Part shown: piece by piece, positions 43,526 through 57,069 of the stretch
Layout: every line of letters starts with the position of its first letter
Position numbering within the stretch: position 1 is the first letter of the stretch
Source: Malus domestica
Lineage: Eukaryota; Streptophyta; Magnoliopsida; Rosales; Rosaceae
Assembly: GCF_042453785.1 (NCBI RefSeq)
Contig: NC_091670.1
Coordinates: 1,116,001 to 1,180,000, forward strand
DNA length: 64,000 bases
Direction of reading: 5' to 3'
The notes under the pieces: generated by a model
The model's input: only the letters and a program-made list of their open reading frames with translations
The model's database searches: none
What the model was told of the DNA's origin: nothing
Made by a program: the position numbers and the translations under genes

Positions 43526-46500
43526 TCAAAATGACCTATTCGGGTTTGAAGAAGATGACTTGGCTTTTGCAAAATCAACTAGATCCTTGAAAAGAGCATC
43601 TTCCTGTTTTACTTGTTTTGTTGGGGTAGACGAATTAAGGGAGAGATTCTGAGTCTGTCCCACTAAGTTGTCATAAGATGAACCAGATCCACTGCCTGGA
43701 ACGCCTTGTTTCTCAAAAAACTGTTGTCTCTGGTTATACCTGGAAGGCGGAGGTGGAAGGCTGACAGGAGATTGACCATTGCCAGGAGACTGAGGATTCC
43801 CCAGAGACTGAGTATCCCAAGGGGCAGGAGGGAGCCCATCTATAGATTTGCTTCTAGGAGCCGGTTCATCATATACAGGCTTTCCAGTGAATATAGGTGA
43901 TGGAGTTGTGTTTTGGGAAGAAGGGGGTGAGGGTGATAGTGGAGTCAATCGTGAGGTGGAGCTGGAATGAACTGGAGCTGCAAAGGATGTGGATTCTGAT
44001 GTTGCAGAGGATCCTTCAGATTTGTAGGCTTCTCCACTGAGATAATCAATCACACCAGGACCTAGAGTGATTGGCCTTTGCGAAGACGGTGGAGGAGGAA
44101 GAAGTGGGCTGACTTGCACAGGTTCAGCCTTGGCATTGGCTGATCTCTGGCCCTGTCCTTGTGAATTATCTCTTGATGACCTGCAATGCATCTTACCGAA
44201 TTTTACTAAGAGGATAAGAATATTAAAAGTAAAAAACTAACAGAACTTGCAATATTCATATTCTGAAGCGCACACATACAAGTAAAATTGGTAGAAACAA
44301 AAACAAGTGAGAATGAAATGACAATGCAAAATAAAACTTAGAAGTGCTCCTCTAACAATCACCTGTGCGCTAGTTGGGAAAATTCATCCTCAGACTCATC
44401 ATCCTCATGGTTCACATTCACAAGTGGCACAACTGAAGATTCTGCTCCTCTTACTACAGTTGTAGTTCCTTTCACAATATCGTCATGCCGAGAAATTACA
44501 CGCTGCAGATCATCGTTCAGTGCCAATCCCTGACATAGAAGCTCCTCATCTCTGAGAGGAGAGCAACCACAACTGTCACTATTGCATCAAATGTATGAGT
44601 AAAACTCAAATCCATATCAAATCACTTACGCAGTCTCATTCACAAGAAGCCTGACACGCTTTTGGTATGAACGGCACTGATCAACAAGGTCAACAATCAC
44701 TTCTTCCTTCAAACCCTGCCATAGTATTTCATTTTGACCATTTATGACCATTAAATTTGCACACATTAAGAGCCCGGATGGTAATATTACGATTTTGGTT
44801 CATTTTTTATTTTTAGCAAAAGCCGAAGAGGAATTGTATGGAGAAAATAGGGAGAAAGAAAGGGCTCAGATGGATGAGCATTAAAATGAATATGGAACGG
44901 TATTTAAACCAAAAATTAAATCAATCTCAACTATTCTATTTTCTCCTTCAAGTTTTTATTTCACCCATTCCCCTTCAATCATCCATACCTCCTCCCTTCT
45001 ACAAGCACAAGAAAAGTGCAGCCCTTAAAGGTACTAATTTTCGAGTAATTAACCACCTAATTCCAACTCTGCTAAAAGTCCCAACTTCAAAAAATTTTAC
45101 AATCACAGTAATTGACACCTCTGGATAACTAGCCTTATAAATAAAGTTTTGTTATCAATATATCTCCTCAAATAATTTACATACAGTGCATAAGTAAAGA
45201 AAAGTATGGACCATAAATATTCTCCACAATTGACCATATACAACTTTCAGAATTTTCTACTGTGGGCCCATATGAAACTTTCACCGCTAGAGAACTCCAC
45301 ACACAAAAACAAAAAAATAGAATCATTGGCCTCTCAACAAAAAAAAAATTCTAGAAAAACATAAATAAGAAATTATCCTTTAATAATACCTTTTTGGAAA
45401 GAAATTAATCAGACGTAAAAAAATAAGGTAGAAAATATATTACCTCAGGATTCTTAGCATCCAAGGCATTAAGCATTTCCATCAACACATCTGCAATTCC
45501 ACGAGCATTCTGAATCTCTGGCAAGCTGATTAAAGACAGTTCCAATCAGGATGGATCTATCATAGCTTCAATAATAATTCAGACAATTTTTACCAAAAAT
45601 AAAAAAGCATCCCAAAGCATAAAAAACAGATAGCATCTGTTACAATATCATTATGTTGGAATTGTCTGTATAGGTAATTATGGGGGATTCGGGAAAGATG
45701 GAATAACTATACAAAGAAGAGAAATGATTTGAAGTCTATTGTTCAATTTCTTATTAGCACAAAATTCAATCAAGCAAGGATGAATTCTTTCATAAATTAC
45801 AGTTACGGATCATGACATTCAACAAGCAGCAGCTGAAATAATTGTACAAGCATAAAAAATATATGCCGACTGACATCTCTTACTAAAGATTAAGACCCTA
45901 GGACTGACGGGACTTATAATAGTAAGGATGTAAGAGACATCCTCATGTCAAGGGGAGAATTGATGAATACTTGACAAGGTTAAGGCCTTTCAGATATATA
46001 GTCAAATTTTTCTGCAGTATTAAAGCATGCACAACACATTCAAATTTGATAATGAGAAAGGTATAAAAAAAAATTTTTTTTGAAGAAGTTGAAGAAATAA
46101 AAAATGAAAGAGAAACAATCGAATCGCCAATTTATGCAGTACAACATATGTAGAACATGTCATACTGAGGGTTTTAATCCTGGGACACTTTCCAATTGCC
46201 TACAAATATTTTTAACCTCTCTCATGCAATCAACACGCAAGTTTATAGTTGTGACAAACATGCATGTGAAGGAAACAATAATTGTTTGAACAGGGAATAA
46301 ATACCATACTCAAAAGGCCCAAAAAATGTATGTTTCCAAGAAAACCATATTCTCGGCTAGTACCTAAGGCCCGATGCATCCGACTGGAGAGAAGCCTGAA
46401 TGGCAGCATCATCATATGATGTAACAGGAGAAACTACTGGCTGGGTCTGGGGCGGAGTAAATATTGGTACACTGTTCTCTTCTCTTGGTGGAAATTCAAC

Positions 46501-48930
46501 TCCTGCAGACTGTCGGTTATTCATTAAGAGAGTTAGGGTGGAAGAAGAAACAGAATAAAGAGAAAATAATTAAAATCCACAGTTATACTAAATATTGAAT
46601 AGCAAGCTTATAAGTATTGCTGGCCAAACTGATGGAAATGTTATTTTGGACCTATTAAACATCATCAAAAGGTAGAAAGGTAAATGCGTTGAAATCTAAT
46701 TGTGTGAAAGCTGAGGCGTAGTTGCCTCTTTTGTCAGACAAGGCAAGGCATAAGCCTCTCGGACATGAAATCTTATAGGAAGCAAATAAATAATGCAATA
46801 CTAATAAGTTGAAGTGCTAGTGAGTAACTGAAGTATAATAAGAAATCCCAATATGACCACATATAAGTTATAACAGTCATTCAAGCATAACAACCAATCA
46901 CAAAAATAAAATACTCAATTGGTCATACAAATATTCAAAACCCCAAAAGATAAACTCAGTTCACCACAATACTTGTGATGAATAGAAACTAACATCACTA
47001 TCATACTGGTCCAACAGACTGATGTGATAAGGGACGCATAGCAGTGACTTGCACTAGAGGAGGGTTTGCAAGATCACTATTACTTCCATTGTTCACAACA
47101 TTTACTATCATCTGTCAAAGCTGAAGGCACTTGGGCTGAACATGTTTACCCATTAATCTTAACTTAACTAGGTCATATAATTAAACAGAAATGTTTAAAA
47201 ACATGGCCTATTAAGCAACTCAAAAGAAAGATGACAGCAAAGAATGTCACTGATTGGACCGGGTCAGACTGGTGATATCATAAATATATAACAACATGAT
47301 TCTATTCTCTATATACTATATCCATTCTTCGACAAATGAAAGAAATATCCTATAAGGCAGTTTTAAAAGGAAATACTTTTTAGAAGACGGTCTACTTTGA
47401 TTAGTAAATTGAAAATTAGTAAGATAGTTCCATGGGAACACAGCACAAGTACAAATGCAGTGTACATAGTACAGATTACAAACAAAAGCTTAACATGAGT
47501 ATAACAAAGATGTGATAAAACAATTACCCTCAATTCATTATATGCTGCATAATACTGGGGAAATCTTCCCCTTGGTCCCCCAAAAGCTTCTTGCCATGTA
47601 TCTATCAAAATTAGTATCTTTTCCCTAACATTCAAGTCTGGCTGCATAATGGAATTAGAATAACAAAGCAGAAAGAAAGTTAGTATCCTATTCATGCACA
47701 AACTGGAAAGAAAAAAGGAAGCAACAAGTTAGTGAAAACAGAAAACAAAAGGTTGGGAGAGAAATGCAGCACCTTCTTCTTTACTATTTTGACCATTTCA
47801 TGCAAGATATCACGCTCAACGATCTGCTGAAAAACATTCTCACCACAGTTCTTGCTCACAGTCTCCAATGCCTGCATCGAATAATAAATTAGGAGAAGGA
47901 AAAAGACACCATTGCTCAGAAATGGCTTGTTTTGTGCTGATGATAGGCTAATGCAAGGCAATCATTGAACCACAACAGGTCCATCATAAATCACAAATTT
48001 ATTGACATTTTCACATGTATACATATTTTGGGATGGGAAGGGTACCACAAGCTTTACATCATGAATTTAAAATTTTAAAAGAAAGATGCAAAAACATGAC
48101 AAGAAATAACACAAAAAATACTGAAAGTCTCACAAAGAAAAGGAATAGTACTAACAAAAAGAGCCAGGAGTTGTATTTTTGGATTTTTGCTGCCCAGGCG
48201 CTTCTTGAGTATCTTCAAGGCCTCTTTTGCTTGCCTGAAAGTTCAAACCAGTTCATTGGCAAAACAAAGCATTCCGAATATTTAAATTAGGAAAGAGATT
48301 CTATGGGAAAAATAATCCACAACAATAGAAAATAAAGAGGATAGTCTTCTGCAGAGTTTAAGAGCTAAGAAATGTCCAACATATAAAAGAAAGCCCGATA
48401 CACCAAGATGCTCATGGAATCTATTTGAAAAATAAATTACTCCTTCTACGAAGTTTCCAGTTCATCCCAAATCAATGTAGCGAAAGCATTCTACTACCCT
48501 GTCAATTTTTTAAAGTGTTACTTTTCAGGAGGACATGATTTCCTTATGAGATGAGCCACATCTCCATTTCAGGAGGAGATCTCCTCTTCTACCAGGAGCC
48601 AAGTATTAAACTTCGTGTGTATGTGCGTGCACATGTATATATGAATACATAATAAGCTCTGAGCACTTTAAAGTTTCAACCAACAACTACGATATCAATA
48701 TTTCAGAAAAGATTCAACGTACTCAACAATTTAAGAAATGCGAACTCTAAACGGGTGGATATACCTATATATAATATTCAATCTAAAAAACGAAATTGAG
48801 GGAAAACAAAGTAATCATACCCAGGGTCAATATTGATAATATCACATAATTCAATATTTATTGCCCAGTCTGGACCAATCAACATATCACTTGTTGCCCT
48901 CTCTGCACAGGCCGCACCATTACCAGCCAT
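43526..48930 (-). CDS. TOL: TOM1-like (TOL) protein, VHS and GAT domains, nine exons
   Basis: Exons at 48,930-48,821, 48,234-48,156, 47,871-47,773, 47,641-47,528, 46,509-46,364, 45,525-45,444, 44,715-44,630, 44,551-44,363 and 44,180-43,526 join in frame with GT-AG introns to 519 residues. The N-terminal VHS domain (residues 1 to about 134) begins [20 protein letters not shown] and includes [13 protein letters not shown] and DTWQEAFGG. The GAT domain (about 180-265) has [19 protein letters not shown] and [19 protein letters not shown]. The tail is proline- and serine-rich and ends with repeats of [15 protein letters not shown] type. TOL proteins bind ubiquitinated membrane cargo and pass it to ESCRT for vacuolar degradation. 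It most resembles the TOL3/TOL4 type; the subtype is not certain. Confidence 0.93.
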
Positions 48931-49588
48931 GTCGTAATCCCCTTCACGCAAGTCTTTATCCTTAAAACTTCCTAAATCAGAAGCCAAAAACAAGTTCAAC
49001 TACGTGCAATTCAACATTTGTGATGTAAAAGAACTTAATAGATGCTAGAAACGGAAGATCATAAGACACCTGTCAGGCTCAGGCTATCACTAATTAGCTC
49101 GATGTCAGTAATCTTGTTCAATTCCAAAAGTTCCACAAATTATTTCTTACCCACCAAGACAAAACTTATGAAAATCCCAATTCAATTACGATAATTGACA
49201 GCGGAACTATACAAAATTGATCCAGAAAATATTAAAAACCCGAAATCGCAAACAAATAGGGTCTATAAACAAATTCAACTATCTGCTCATCCCCATCACA
49301 AATACGTATCCCAAATCAAAATAACAAACAATCAGATAGTCAACAAAGTACGATTAACACAAATCCAAGTCCCACATCAAGAAACCCACAAAAATTTGTG
49401 CCCATAAAACACAGACAAGCAAAACCCAATTGGATATTAGTACTAAAATTGAAAATCAAAATTCGAATTAGCAAGATAATGGTCCTGTGCTTAAAGTTAA
49501 ACCCAGTTGACAAAACGATCAGAGAATAAGAGAAAGGAATGAGAAGATTTTGAGTATTTTGGGTGAGGATCTCGGGGAAAAAGCGTAC
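48931..49588 (-). other. 5' UTR intron and leader of the TOM1-like gene
   Basis: A donor-like CACAG|GTACGC is seen on the minus strand at about 49,588, and an acceptor-like CTGATTTAG near 48,973 lies just upstream of the ATG at 48,930. This suggests a non-coding first exon right of 49,588. Open plus- and minus-frame stretches here match no family. Confidence 0.5.
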
Positions 49589-49799
49589 CTGTGGAAACCC
49601 AATATCAAAGCGAATCAGAACCGACCGAAATGCCAAGATTTGAGAATTTGAGGAGAGAAATTGGGATAATTAGGGGAGTGGGTTTTCCTTGGGGAATTCT
49701 CGCTTTTCTTTTTCTCTCTGTTGGGGATCGTTTGCTTGTTTGGTGTAATGTTTATCTGCGTCAGCTTTTGCTGTTTAGAAATTAGAACCAAAACTTGTG

Positions 49800-51665
49800 A
49801 CTAACGTTGCCTACAAAAATATATTATAAGACAAAAGTCTCTTGTTTTTTTTATTTTTACTGCAAAGCTGAATTTTCCGGGACCACTGCGTTTGTCTGCC
49901 ATTATTTTGCTTTATTTAACTGGACTAAAAGTTAGTGCAGCCTCGTATTTATTATCCGCACAAAATTATTTTTAATAAGATTACGGGGAATTTGACTTTA
50001 AATTCTAAATTTTAGATTGTGTTATTCACACTTTTTTTTTATTTCTTACATATTTTTGTTAATTTTTGTCTATTAATCTTCTTCATCTCATTCGATTTAT
50101 AATTAAAAAAATTGAAAAAAGTGTGTGAGAAGTAAAAAAATAGCTTGTGGAAACACTGGTCTAAACTTTCCCCACATGGTTGTTGTGCATAAGATTTATA
50201 TTCTTTCAAAAAAGCTTTCTTTGAATTTTAAATTTTAAATTCTAATTTTTTTGCACGCGAATTTATCTTGTTAAGGAATAGTAGCCACACAAAATTTCAA
50301 ATTTCTATATTCATAAACGGCAATGAAAATTGATGTATGACAATTTAAAAGTTATTACTTTTATTTAAATTTCAAGATTATTTCTCGTATCTAAACGAAT
50401 GTATGTTTGTTAATTAATTTTCTTTAGCCAAAAGGAAACATCTTACAGTAATCTTGATTTGTGATGAAATAGAATCCAAAAGAATTAAAAATATAATTGG
50501 TTTTGCACGATGCTAGTAAACAACATTTTCTCTTTAAATTTTTGTTTCCTTCCCATGTAAATTGGAGGTTTTAATTTCCTAGGCGCTTCCTGTTTAGACT
50601 TTTCTTTGATTGCGAAATAATCCTGACCGTGAACGCATTTTGGAAGCGGCGACTGGGCCCACATGACGGTGCATTGGAAACGGCTGTATCGGTGTTGGCG
50701 TTGAATTCTTTGAGCTCTGGGTGTCGAGCAAAAGTCAACTGAACCTAAAATGATACCATGGTTGACTGGGTCAGCGGTCAGCCTCATCCCTCCAACTTGT
50801 TCATCCCTCCAACATTTTCTCTCTCATTTTGTTAACGAATATTAAATCATTATCAATTATAACGTATTTAACTGAGTCATTGTCAGTTATCAAATATTTA
50901 TTTCATTAATATTTTTTTTCATTTGTAAATGAAACGTTTTAAATTTGCGATATTGATGAATTCAGACTTTGTGAAGGCTTAGTTGTACTTGTTGCGAGTG
51001 GTATCAGAAGCCAATGCTTGAAACTTGGGGTCTCTCTCGTATTAAATGGTAGTAAGCCACGGATATTTGTTCAAGTTCACCAACATAAAAAGCGAAGAAA
51101 ATTGCACAGAGAATTTGATTTCAAAAAATTCTCTTTCGATGCACAAGAACTCTCCTTCCAATAACTTCATCGGTCTAAACAGAATAATTTAAGAATGTCA
51201 ACCAAATATTACCAAGTGGTCAGGGATTGGAATCGAACACAATGCTGAAATAACAGCAAAAAACGAAATAATTATCAAACGGACCCTAAGTGTTTCACTT
51301 CAAGTTCCAGAATGGAGATTTGTAAAGGGTGCTCACTGGCAGTGTTCTAAAAAGCCCCGTCTATAGTTTCGGAGTATATTTACTGTAATTGAAAATCAAA
51401 ACTCATTATAAACAAGGATTGTAGTAGCATCTTGAACGTTGATTTACTATTTGACGTTTTTCAAATAACTGTCAACAAACGAGAAGTAACAGTTTGGATC
51501 ATTTAGTTCCTTTGGTTTATCAACCTCTCATTTGTCTCAAAACATAACTATATTAATTATTCGTTTTAATGACAAGAGAAACTATATTAGTCATTTTGCT
51601 AATTGCAAATACTCATAAGTTGCAGCGGTGCAATCAGTATACAAGAAAAGAGTAGCAAAGTATCA
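49800..51665. other. intergenic, no feature seen
   Basis: AT-rich promoter-side DNA of the TOM1-like gene and 3' flank of the helicase gene. No repeat or domain recognised. Confidence 0.5.
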
Positions 51666-53315
51666 TCACCTCAGAGCCGGTATAGCCTTCTCTTCTTCGG
51701 TGATAACGAGCTTGCCCTCTGTGAACTCACAAGCTGCAATGGAAACACTGAGCTGCTTCTGCAGCTTCTTCACAACAAAAACCTGTGACTCTTCGCATAT
51801 TGTTACGACAGTGCCCTTCCGGCCAAGCCGACCAGTCCGACCAGCTCGATGTGCATAATGAATTGAGTCAGTTGGCAAGTCCAGGTTGACAACAAGATCA
51901 CACTCTGCCACATCCAAACCCCTCGCTGAAAGTTCATTTGTCACCAGGATTCTAACCTCCCCATTTTTAAACTTTTTCAGAGTTGTTGTTCTACCAAGTT
52001 TACCAAGATCCCCATGTAGCTCTGCCGCTACCATTCCACGAGCCTCCAGCTTGAAGACGGTATCTTTAAGCTGCTTAGTGTGGTTCATGAAGACTATAAC
52101 AGACTTGGCATCGAGAGCATGAACACATCTTCTCAACGCATCAACCTTGTGTTGTATCTTTGTGACACAGTAGTAGTGTTTAAGAGATGGAGGTAGGCTC
52201 TGTATTGCAGACTGACCTTGCAAATTCTGGGATGGATCGGAATTGGTCGATTGTCCTGACAAATTAATGGGCCCCGTTGGAGAAATAGATTCAATGGACA
52301 TGACTTTTTTGGCTTGGATGAGAAGTGGATCGTGCCCCCAGCTCCTGGCTGCCCGTATCACTGAGAATGGTACTGTGGCAGAAACCAAAACGGTCTGACG
52401 CTCAGCCCGCTTGGCAAGTGATCCTTTTGGTCCATGCGAGTCTCCAGTAGATTTCCTCCCAACATGTTCCAATATCCGGTGCATGTCCTCCCGAAAATTA
52501 AACGAGAGCAGCTGATCAACCTCATCTAAGACCAAGAAACGACAGCCGTGGGTGTGAAGCTTACCAGCTGCACTAATCTCCGAAAGCCTTCCAGGGGTAC
52601 CAACAACAATGGAAGGTTTATTTTTCCTCAGCGCTTCTTCCTGCCTTGTTCGATTTGCGCCCCCAACAAGCTGCTGCACCACTTTTTTGTGTGCAGGCCC
52701 TAATATCTTCTCAAACTCCCTCACAATTTGCATACCCAGCTCCCTAGAAGGAGCCACAATTACTGCTTCTATATCTGTTTTCTTCCCAGGTTCACCATCG
52801 CCCTCAGATGTTCTCGTCTTTAGAGGGCCCACTTCAGAAAGGATGGGAAGAAGATAAGCCAACGTCTTTCCTGAGCCCGTGTAAGATTGAATTACAACAT
52901 CATGATCTTCAAGAATTGTTGGAATTGCAGTGGCTTGAACATCAGTTGGAGTCTTGAAGCCTTCCTTCTCTAACCTCTCGATCAACAAAGGTGGAAGGCC
53001 GAGCTCAAAAAACGACTTCGCATTAAAGATACTCGAATCTATTTCAAGTGATCTGTGTGGCCCAGCTGCTTTCACTACATGGCTTCTAACCACCTTGGCT
53101 TTACTCTTCGGGACCTCTGTAAGCGACTTCAACACCTTGACTTCATTGATTTTCCCATTCTCCGGCGTTTCAAGATCGCCTTTGAAGCCAAGACTTGCAA
53201 GACTCAGACTACAAACACTTCTATGGAACCAAGCATTCCGAGAAACATGTGGAAACCTATGCAAGGAGAGAGACTCTCCAAAAATGAGCAACCTTGGCGA
53301 GATCAATGCTGGCAT
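51666..53315 (-). CDS. RH47: DEAD-box ATP-dependent RNA helicase 47 (RH47/ISE1 type)
   Basis: One uninterrupted coding exon gives 549 residues from the ATG at 53,315 (MPALISPRLL). The frame is open further upstream, but that part is not family-like and overlaps a probable 5' UTR intron. The N-terminus is basic, Ser/Arg-rich and acid-poor, as in an organelle transit peptide; the Arabidopsis relative is annotated mitochondrial. Helicase motifs in order: Q motif (FELGLPPLL...TPTDVQATAIP), motif I SYTGSGKT at 144-151, GTPGR, motif II as DEVD at 264-267, SAT at 312, ARGLDVAECD, and HRAGRTGR at 489-496. A 60-residue insert sits between the two RecA domains. In Arabidopsis loss of ISE1 alters plasmodesmata and is embryo-lethal. 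Confidence 0.92.
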   Translation of the reverse strand: MPALISPRLLIFGESLSLHRFPHVSRNAWFHRSVCSLSLASLGFKGDLETPENGKINEVKVLKSLTEVPKSKAKVVRSHVVKAAGPHRSLEIDSSIFNAKSFFELGLPPLLIERLEKEGFKTPTDVQATAIPTILEDHDVVIQSYTGSGKTLAYLLPILSEVGPLKTRTSEGDGEPGKKTDIEAVIVAPSRELGMQIVREFEKILGPAHKKVVQQLVGGANRTRQEEALRKNKPSIVVGTPGRLSEISAAGKLHTHGCRFLVLDEVDQLLSFNFREDMHRILEHVGRKSTGDSHGPKGSLAKRAERQTVLVSATVPFSVIRAARSWGHDPLLIQAKKVMSIESISPTGPINLSGQSTNSDPSQNLQGQSAIQSLPPSLKHYYCVTKIQHKVDALRRCVHALDAKSVIVFMNHTKQLKDTVFKLEARGMVAAELHGDLGKLGRTTTLKKFKNGEVRILVTNELSARGLDVAECDLVVNLDLPTDSIHYAHRAGRTGRLGRKGTVVTICEESQVFVVKKLQKQLSVSIAACEFTEGKLVITEEEKAIPALR

Positions 53316-54065
53316 CTTTAATAGTCCCCACCAGTAATTACTAATCAGATACCAGCGGATTGAACTCAGAGCTGGATATTCGGATTTGAGAAGAAACAAG
53401 AATTACATGATAGGACCGAAACAAAATACGTATCCTGGACAGCGTACTAACAGATACTTAATAACTATCAGTAAACAGCTACTGAACCAAAACTCAGATC
53501 AGTAAAAAATATGGAAACACTTCATCTGACATTAAAACGAAATGGAAAATGAACCATACCAACAGATTAGTAATCTTAAATTAGTACGAATTTACGAAAA
53601 CAGCATCGGAATTAGAAATTTCATGACCAAATTTAACATATCTAGCATCTATATACTACATAATCCATGAAAAATTTGAAATAATGGAAGCTAAAAGAAT
53701 CAAAACAGATAAATGTGTCCAAATATTAAATTTTGTTCTTCCGAATTTGACAACACAACAGATGAGATTAGAATTACATTTACAGCTGCAAATATATATA
53801 CAACAAACAGAAAACAGAAGCAATTCAGCAATTCAGCAACACAGCGAAGCTCAACTCAGAGCAGATTAGAAATCAAACCCTAAACTAGAAATGGAGAAAT
53901 ACCTTTTGTGGGTAACGGGTTACGTCGTCGGAATGGAAGGCGCCTAGGAAGAACTGAGGAAGAAGAAGAAGATAGGAAGGGCGGAAGAAACTGATTCAGA
54001 CGACAAGTTCCACTTGAGAAAGGGTTTAAGAGGGGGACTGCGGGAGGAGAGCTGCTGGGTTTACG
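53316..54065 (-). other. 5' UTR and leader intron of RH47
   Basis: On the minus strand a donor-like ACAAAAG|GTATTTC at about 53,902 follows a G/A-rich exon (about 54,065-53,903). Acceptor candidates lie near 53,350-53,375. It is read as a non-coding first exon and intron. Confidence 0.5.
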
Positions 54066-54451
54066 GATGAGGTTCTTCTACGGTTATGAATGGCTAAGGA
54101 TGGGCTTGGTGACTTGGGTCAGCTGGGCTTCCGATCCTAAAAATACTATGAAAATAAATAGGGTGGTTCTTTGTACATCAAAGTTTCGTCTCAAGACACT
54201 TTGGTTTCTTTTCGAAACACTATGGATGTCCAAAGAGAATAACTGGTTTCCTTAAGAAATTATTGAGCCATTTGTGGTAGTTTTGTATTGATTATAGAGT
54301 CATTTTTAAAAATAAAATTAATAAATGTTCAGAAACAAAACTTGAGTATACAAAGAACCATTCCTGAGTAAATTATGGTGTGGATGGAGGTTTTGGGCTA
54401 CTTGGGGAATATCCAAGGTCATTCATTTTGAGTTCAACAACATCAGTAGGC

Positions 54452-54651
54452 AAGCCGGATCCCCTCCGGATCCAAAGGAACTGAGTCCAAAAATCAAATG
54501 ATTTAGGCCATTGAAATTTGATCCAACGGTCACAATTATTATAACTTTTAGAAAGCCACATGTTTGTAGTCGTTAAATCAAATTTCAATCGTCCGGATCA
54601 TTTGATGAGTGGGCTCAGTTCCTTTGGGTCCAGAGGGAATCCGGTTCCAAT
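54452..54651. mobile_element. short MITE (about 200 bp)
   Basis: The left arm AGCCGGATCCCCTCCGGATC, then CAAAGGAACTGAGTCC, then CATTGAAATTTGATCCAACG pairs with the complement of the right end (GGAACCGGATTCCCTCTGGA, CAAAGGAACTGAGCCC, GATTGAAATTTGATTTAACG). Arms are about 85-90 bases with roughly 80% match. A TAGGCA word occurs on both sides but the exact duplication is unclear. Confidence 0.7.
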
Positions 54652-56279
54652 AGGCAGGGGATAGAAAAAGCTTTGTTGGCAGTTCCCTTTGTCAACCCTT
54701 TAGCAACAAGGCACCCAAATGTCAATGCCTTAATCTGGATCCACAGATAAGTGTTTGAGATGTGGTTTTGTGTGGAAGCAACATCGAGTAGAAAGTGTTT
54801 GGAATCTATCACATTGATTAACATGTCTTGTTTTGCTAGAGAAATTGTCGCTTATCCTCTCTAACAAACGAGGCCACAAAATATATTCATAGACTAAATT
54901 GATTTAGTTGGAATTTAGAATTATGAGGTCAAATTAGTGAAACGATTAAAACAAATAAACCATTTTGATATTCAACCTAATTCGGCCTTAGGCCAATACG
55001 ACATTCGGCGGCCTTGAGCCATTGATATTGTGCCCACTCTAAATATTTGGAATATTTGAATAAAAGTAACAAACTAAAATAAAGGCAAATGGCACTTTGC
55101 TGTCAAGGTTCTAGAACAAGTTGATCTGCGAAATAATAAAGGAAATAGAGAAATATAATAATCCTAGCAATTTAGTCCTACGGGTTCCTATCATGGAAGG
55201 TCATTTCGCATTATCATTTTCTCTTTTATATGTTTATCTTAACAAATTAAAAGATAATTAAAGGAAAAAAAATAAAGAACAAGACAGGTGCAGACGCTAC
55301 CTTTGTATTATAAGTTTATAATTACTTTGGTTGTTCCATGTGCATGTAATTGGAATAATGAAGAAAGTTCACATTTCACTATAAAATTAATTAGCGATAT
55401 GAAGAATAGTTCAATTTCTTATACGCAGATACAAGATTTTTTTTTTTTTATGTGAGATTCATCCTCAATAATTAGGCCATTGACAAAAAATGACAATAAT
55501 TCTTGTGATATCAATAAACTTCTCGTTGTTGTAAATATTATTTATTATGCGGTTATTCATTTTTAAATCAATATGATATATGTAATTAGTTAAAAAAAAT
55601 TATGTAGATTCTAAGCTCTTTATAATCTCTTTTTTTCTCTGTACTTTTATGCTTTAGTTTGAACACTTGCAAAGTGGTTAAGCAACAACCACATACATTA
55701 TTATTTTGTTCTCTGTATCAATAATTAGTTAGTGTTTGGTCAAAGCAGAATGGAATCATCACTCAGCTTTCCATACATTTTTTTTTCTTTTTTTATAATG
55801 TCAATAAAATTCCTCCTTCCATGCTTACAAGTGTGGCATGTTAAGGCAAGAAAAATATGTGCCTCCCTACCTACCTCAAAACATAGATCATTCTTTTCTT
55901 TCAAGTTACGTACAAAACATCTTCATGAACTTTTAAGCCAAGCTCAAACAATTTCCTTCTTTTATTTCCTAAGAAGAAGCCAACAATATCTTACATACTA
56001 TAGGTTCAAAGACTTGTGAAATCAACAACAGGAATACACATTCAGCAAGCACGATCTGATATTGGTGCTCGGTTACTTGACATGATCATTATTCTCAACA
56101 ACGCCTTGATATGTTTGAGAGTTTATTGTCTGATATTAGATACTCTCAATCATAGTTAGTAAATTTGAGTATAATATGCGTATTACACACACATGTACGT
56201 ATTTTCTTAAATTACTTTTGTTTTTCCGCACACGTCTTAATGATTCGTTGAATTACATATTTTTTTAAAACTCTAACAT
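54652..56279. other. intergenic, no feature seen
   Basis: AT-rich DNA. The only notable open frame (plus, 55,732-56,019) matches no family and is compositionally random. Confidence 0.5.
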
Positions 56280-56640
56280 GGTCAACACCATAGTTTGCCA
56301 AACAATCTGCCACCTGATTTCCTATACAATAAATGTGAGAAAACTAAATATGCATAGAAGATAGAATGGTACAACAATTTGCCAATCAACTGATAAATGC
56401 CAAGGCACCTGAGAAGATCCATTAAAAAGAAAATGTATTATCAAAGAAGAATCACACTCAATCCAAAGAGAATGCCAACCCCTCTCCAAAGCCATATAAA
56501 CATCATGAATAATAGCTTTAAGTTCTGCCTCCGAGGCACTATTAATGCCAAAAAAATCCTGCAAAGTATCCAAAACAATGACCAAGTGGTCACGGAAAAA
56601 TACCACCCAAATCAGCCGGAGAACCACACCGCCAATGTTA
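56280..56640 (-). pseudogene. LINE-type RNase H (RVT_3-like) remnant
   Basis: On the minus strand GINSASEAELKAIIHDVYMA, LERGWHSLWIECDSSLII and, after a frame change, SHIYCIGNQVADCLANYGVD are hallmark segments of the RNase H domain found at the end of plant LINEs and in related host proteins. Catalytic Glu (AELKA) and Asp (ECDS, QVADCLA) are recognisable. No reverse transcriptase follows upstream to 57,000. It is a 5'-truncated, dead fragment. Confidence 0.75.
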
Positions 56641-57069
56641 ACTTTAACTTAAAAAACACAAGGAAAAAGTCAAAGAACCTTGTGAATTCTGTGCATCTTT
56701 GAAGGACTTCCATGCACTCGAAGCACACTAAGAATGCAAAGCTCATCAACTAAGTATAACATAAAAACCCATAGCCCAAGAATTCACCTCACAAACATGC
56801 AAGCGAATTGCCACTAACCAACTGTAAACTTTTTTCCTTCAAAGCTGAAAATTTTTAAGCTTGCCAAAGTGAGTAAAAACTTGTCTCAATCATACCCCCA
56901 CCATAATAACAAATGTTGAGTACTGAAACCACGCCTAAAAGGATAACAAAAAAAAAATATTGGAGAATAACATAAAAACTTGAAATAAGGCTAACACCTT
57001 ACACCAAATTGCTAAAGAAAATGAGCACATCGATACAAAAGAGAACCCTCGGTGAAGCAAATTAGTAAA

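Noticed and set aside
50485-50787. Minus-strand open frame of 100 codons
   Set aside because: No recognised motif, no splice context and no codon-usage support.
50998-51020. GTGGTATCAGAAGCCAATGC as a copia primer-binding site
   Set aside because: Resembles the initiator-Met primer site, but no LTR or duplication is adjacent.
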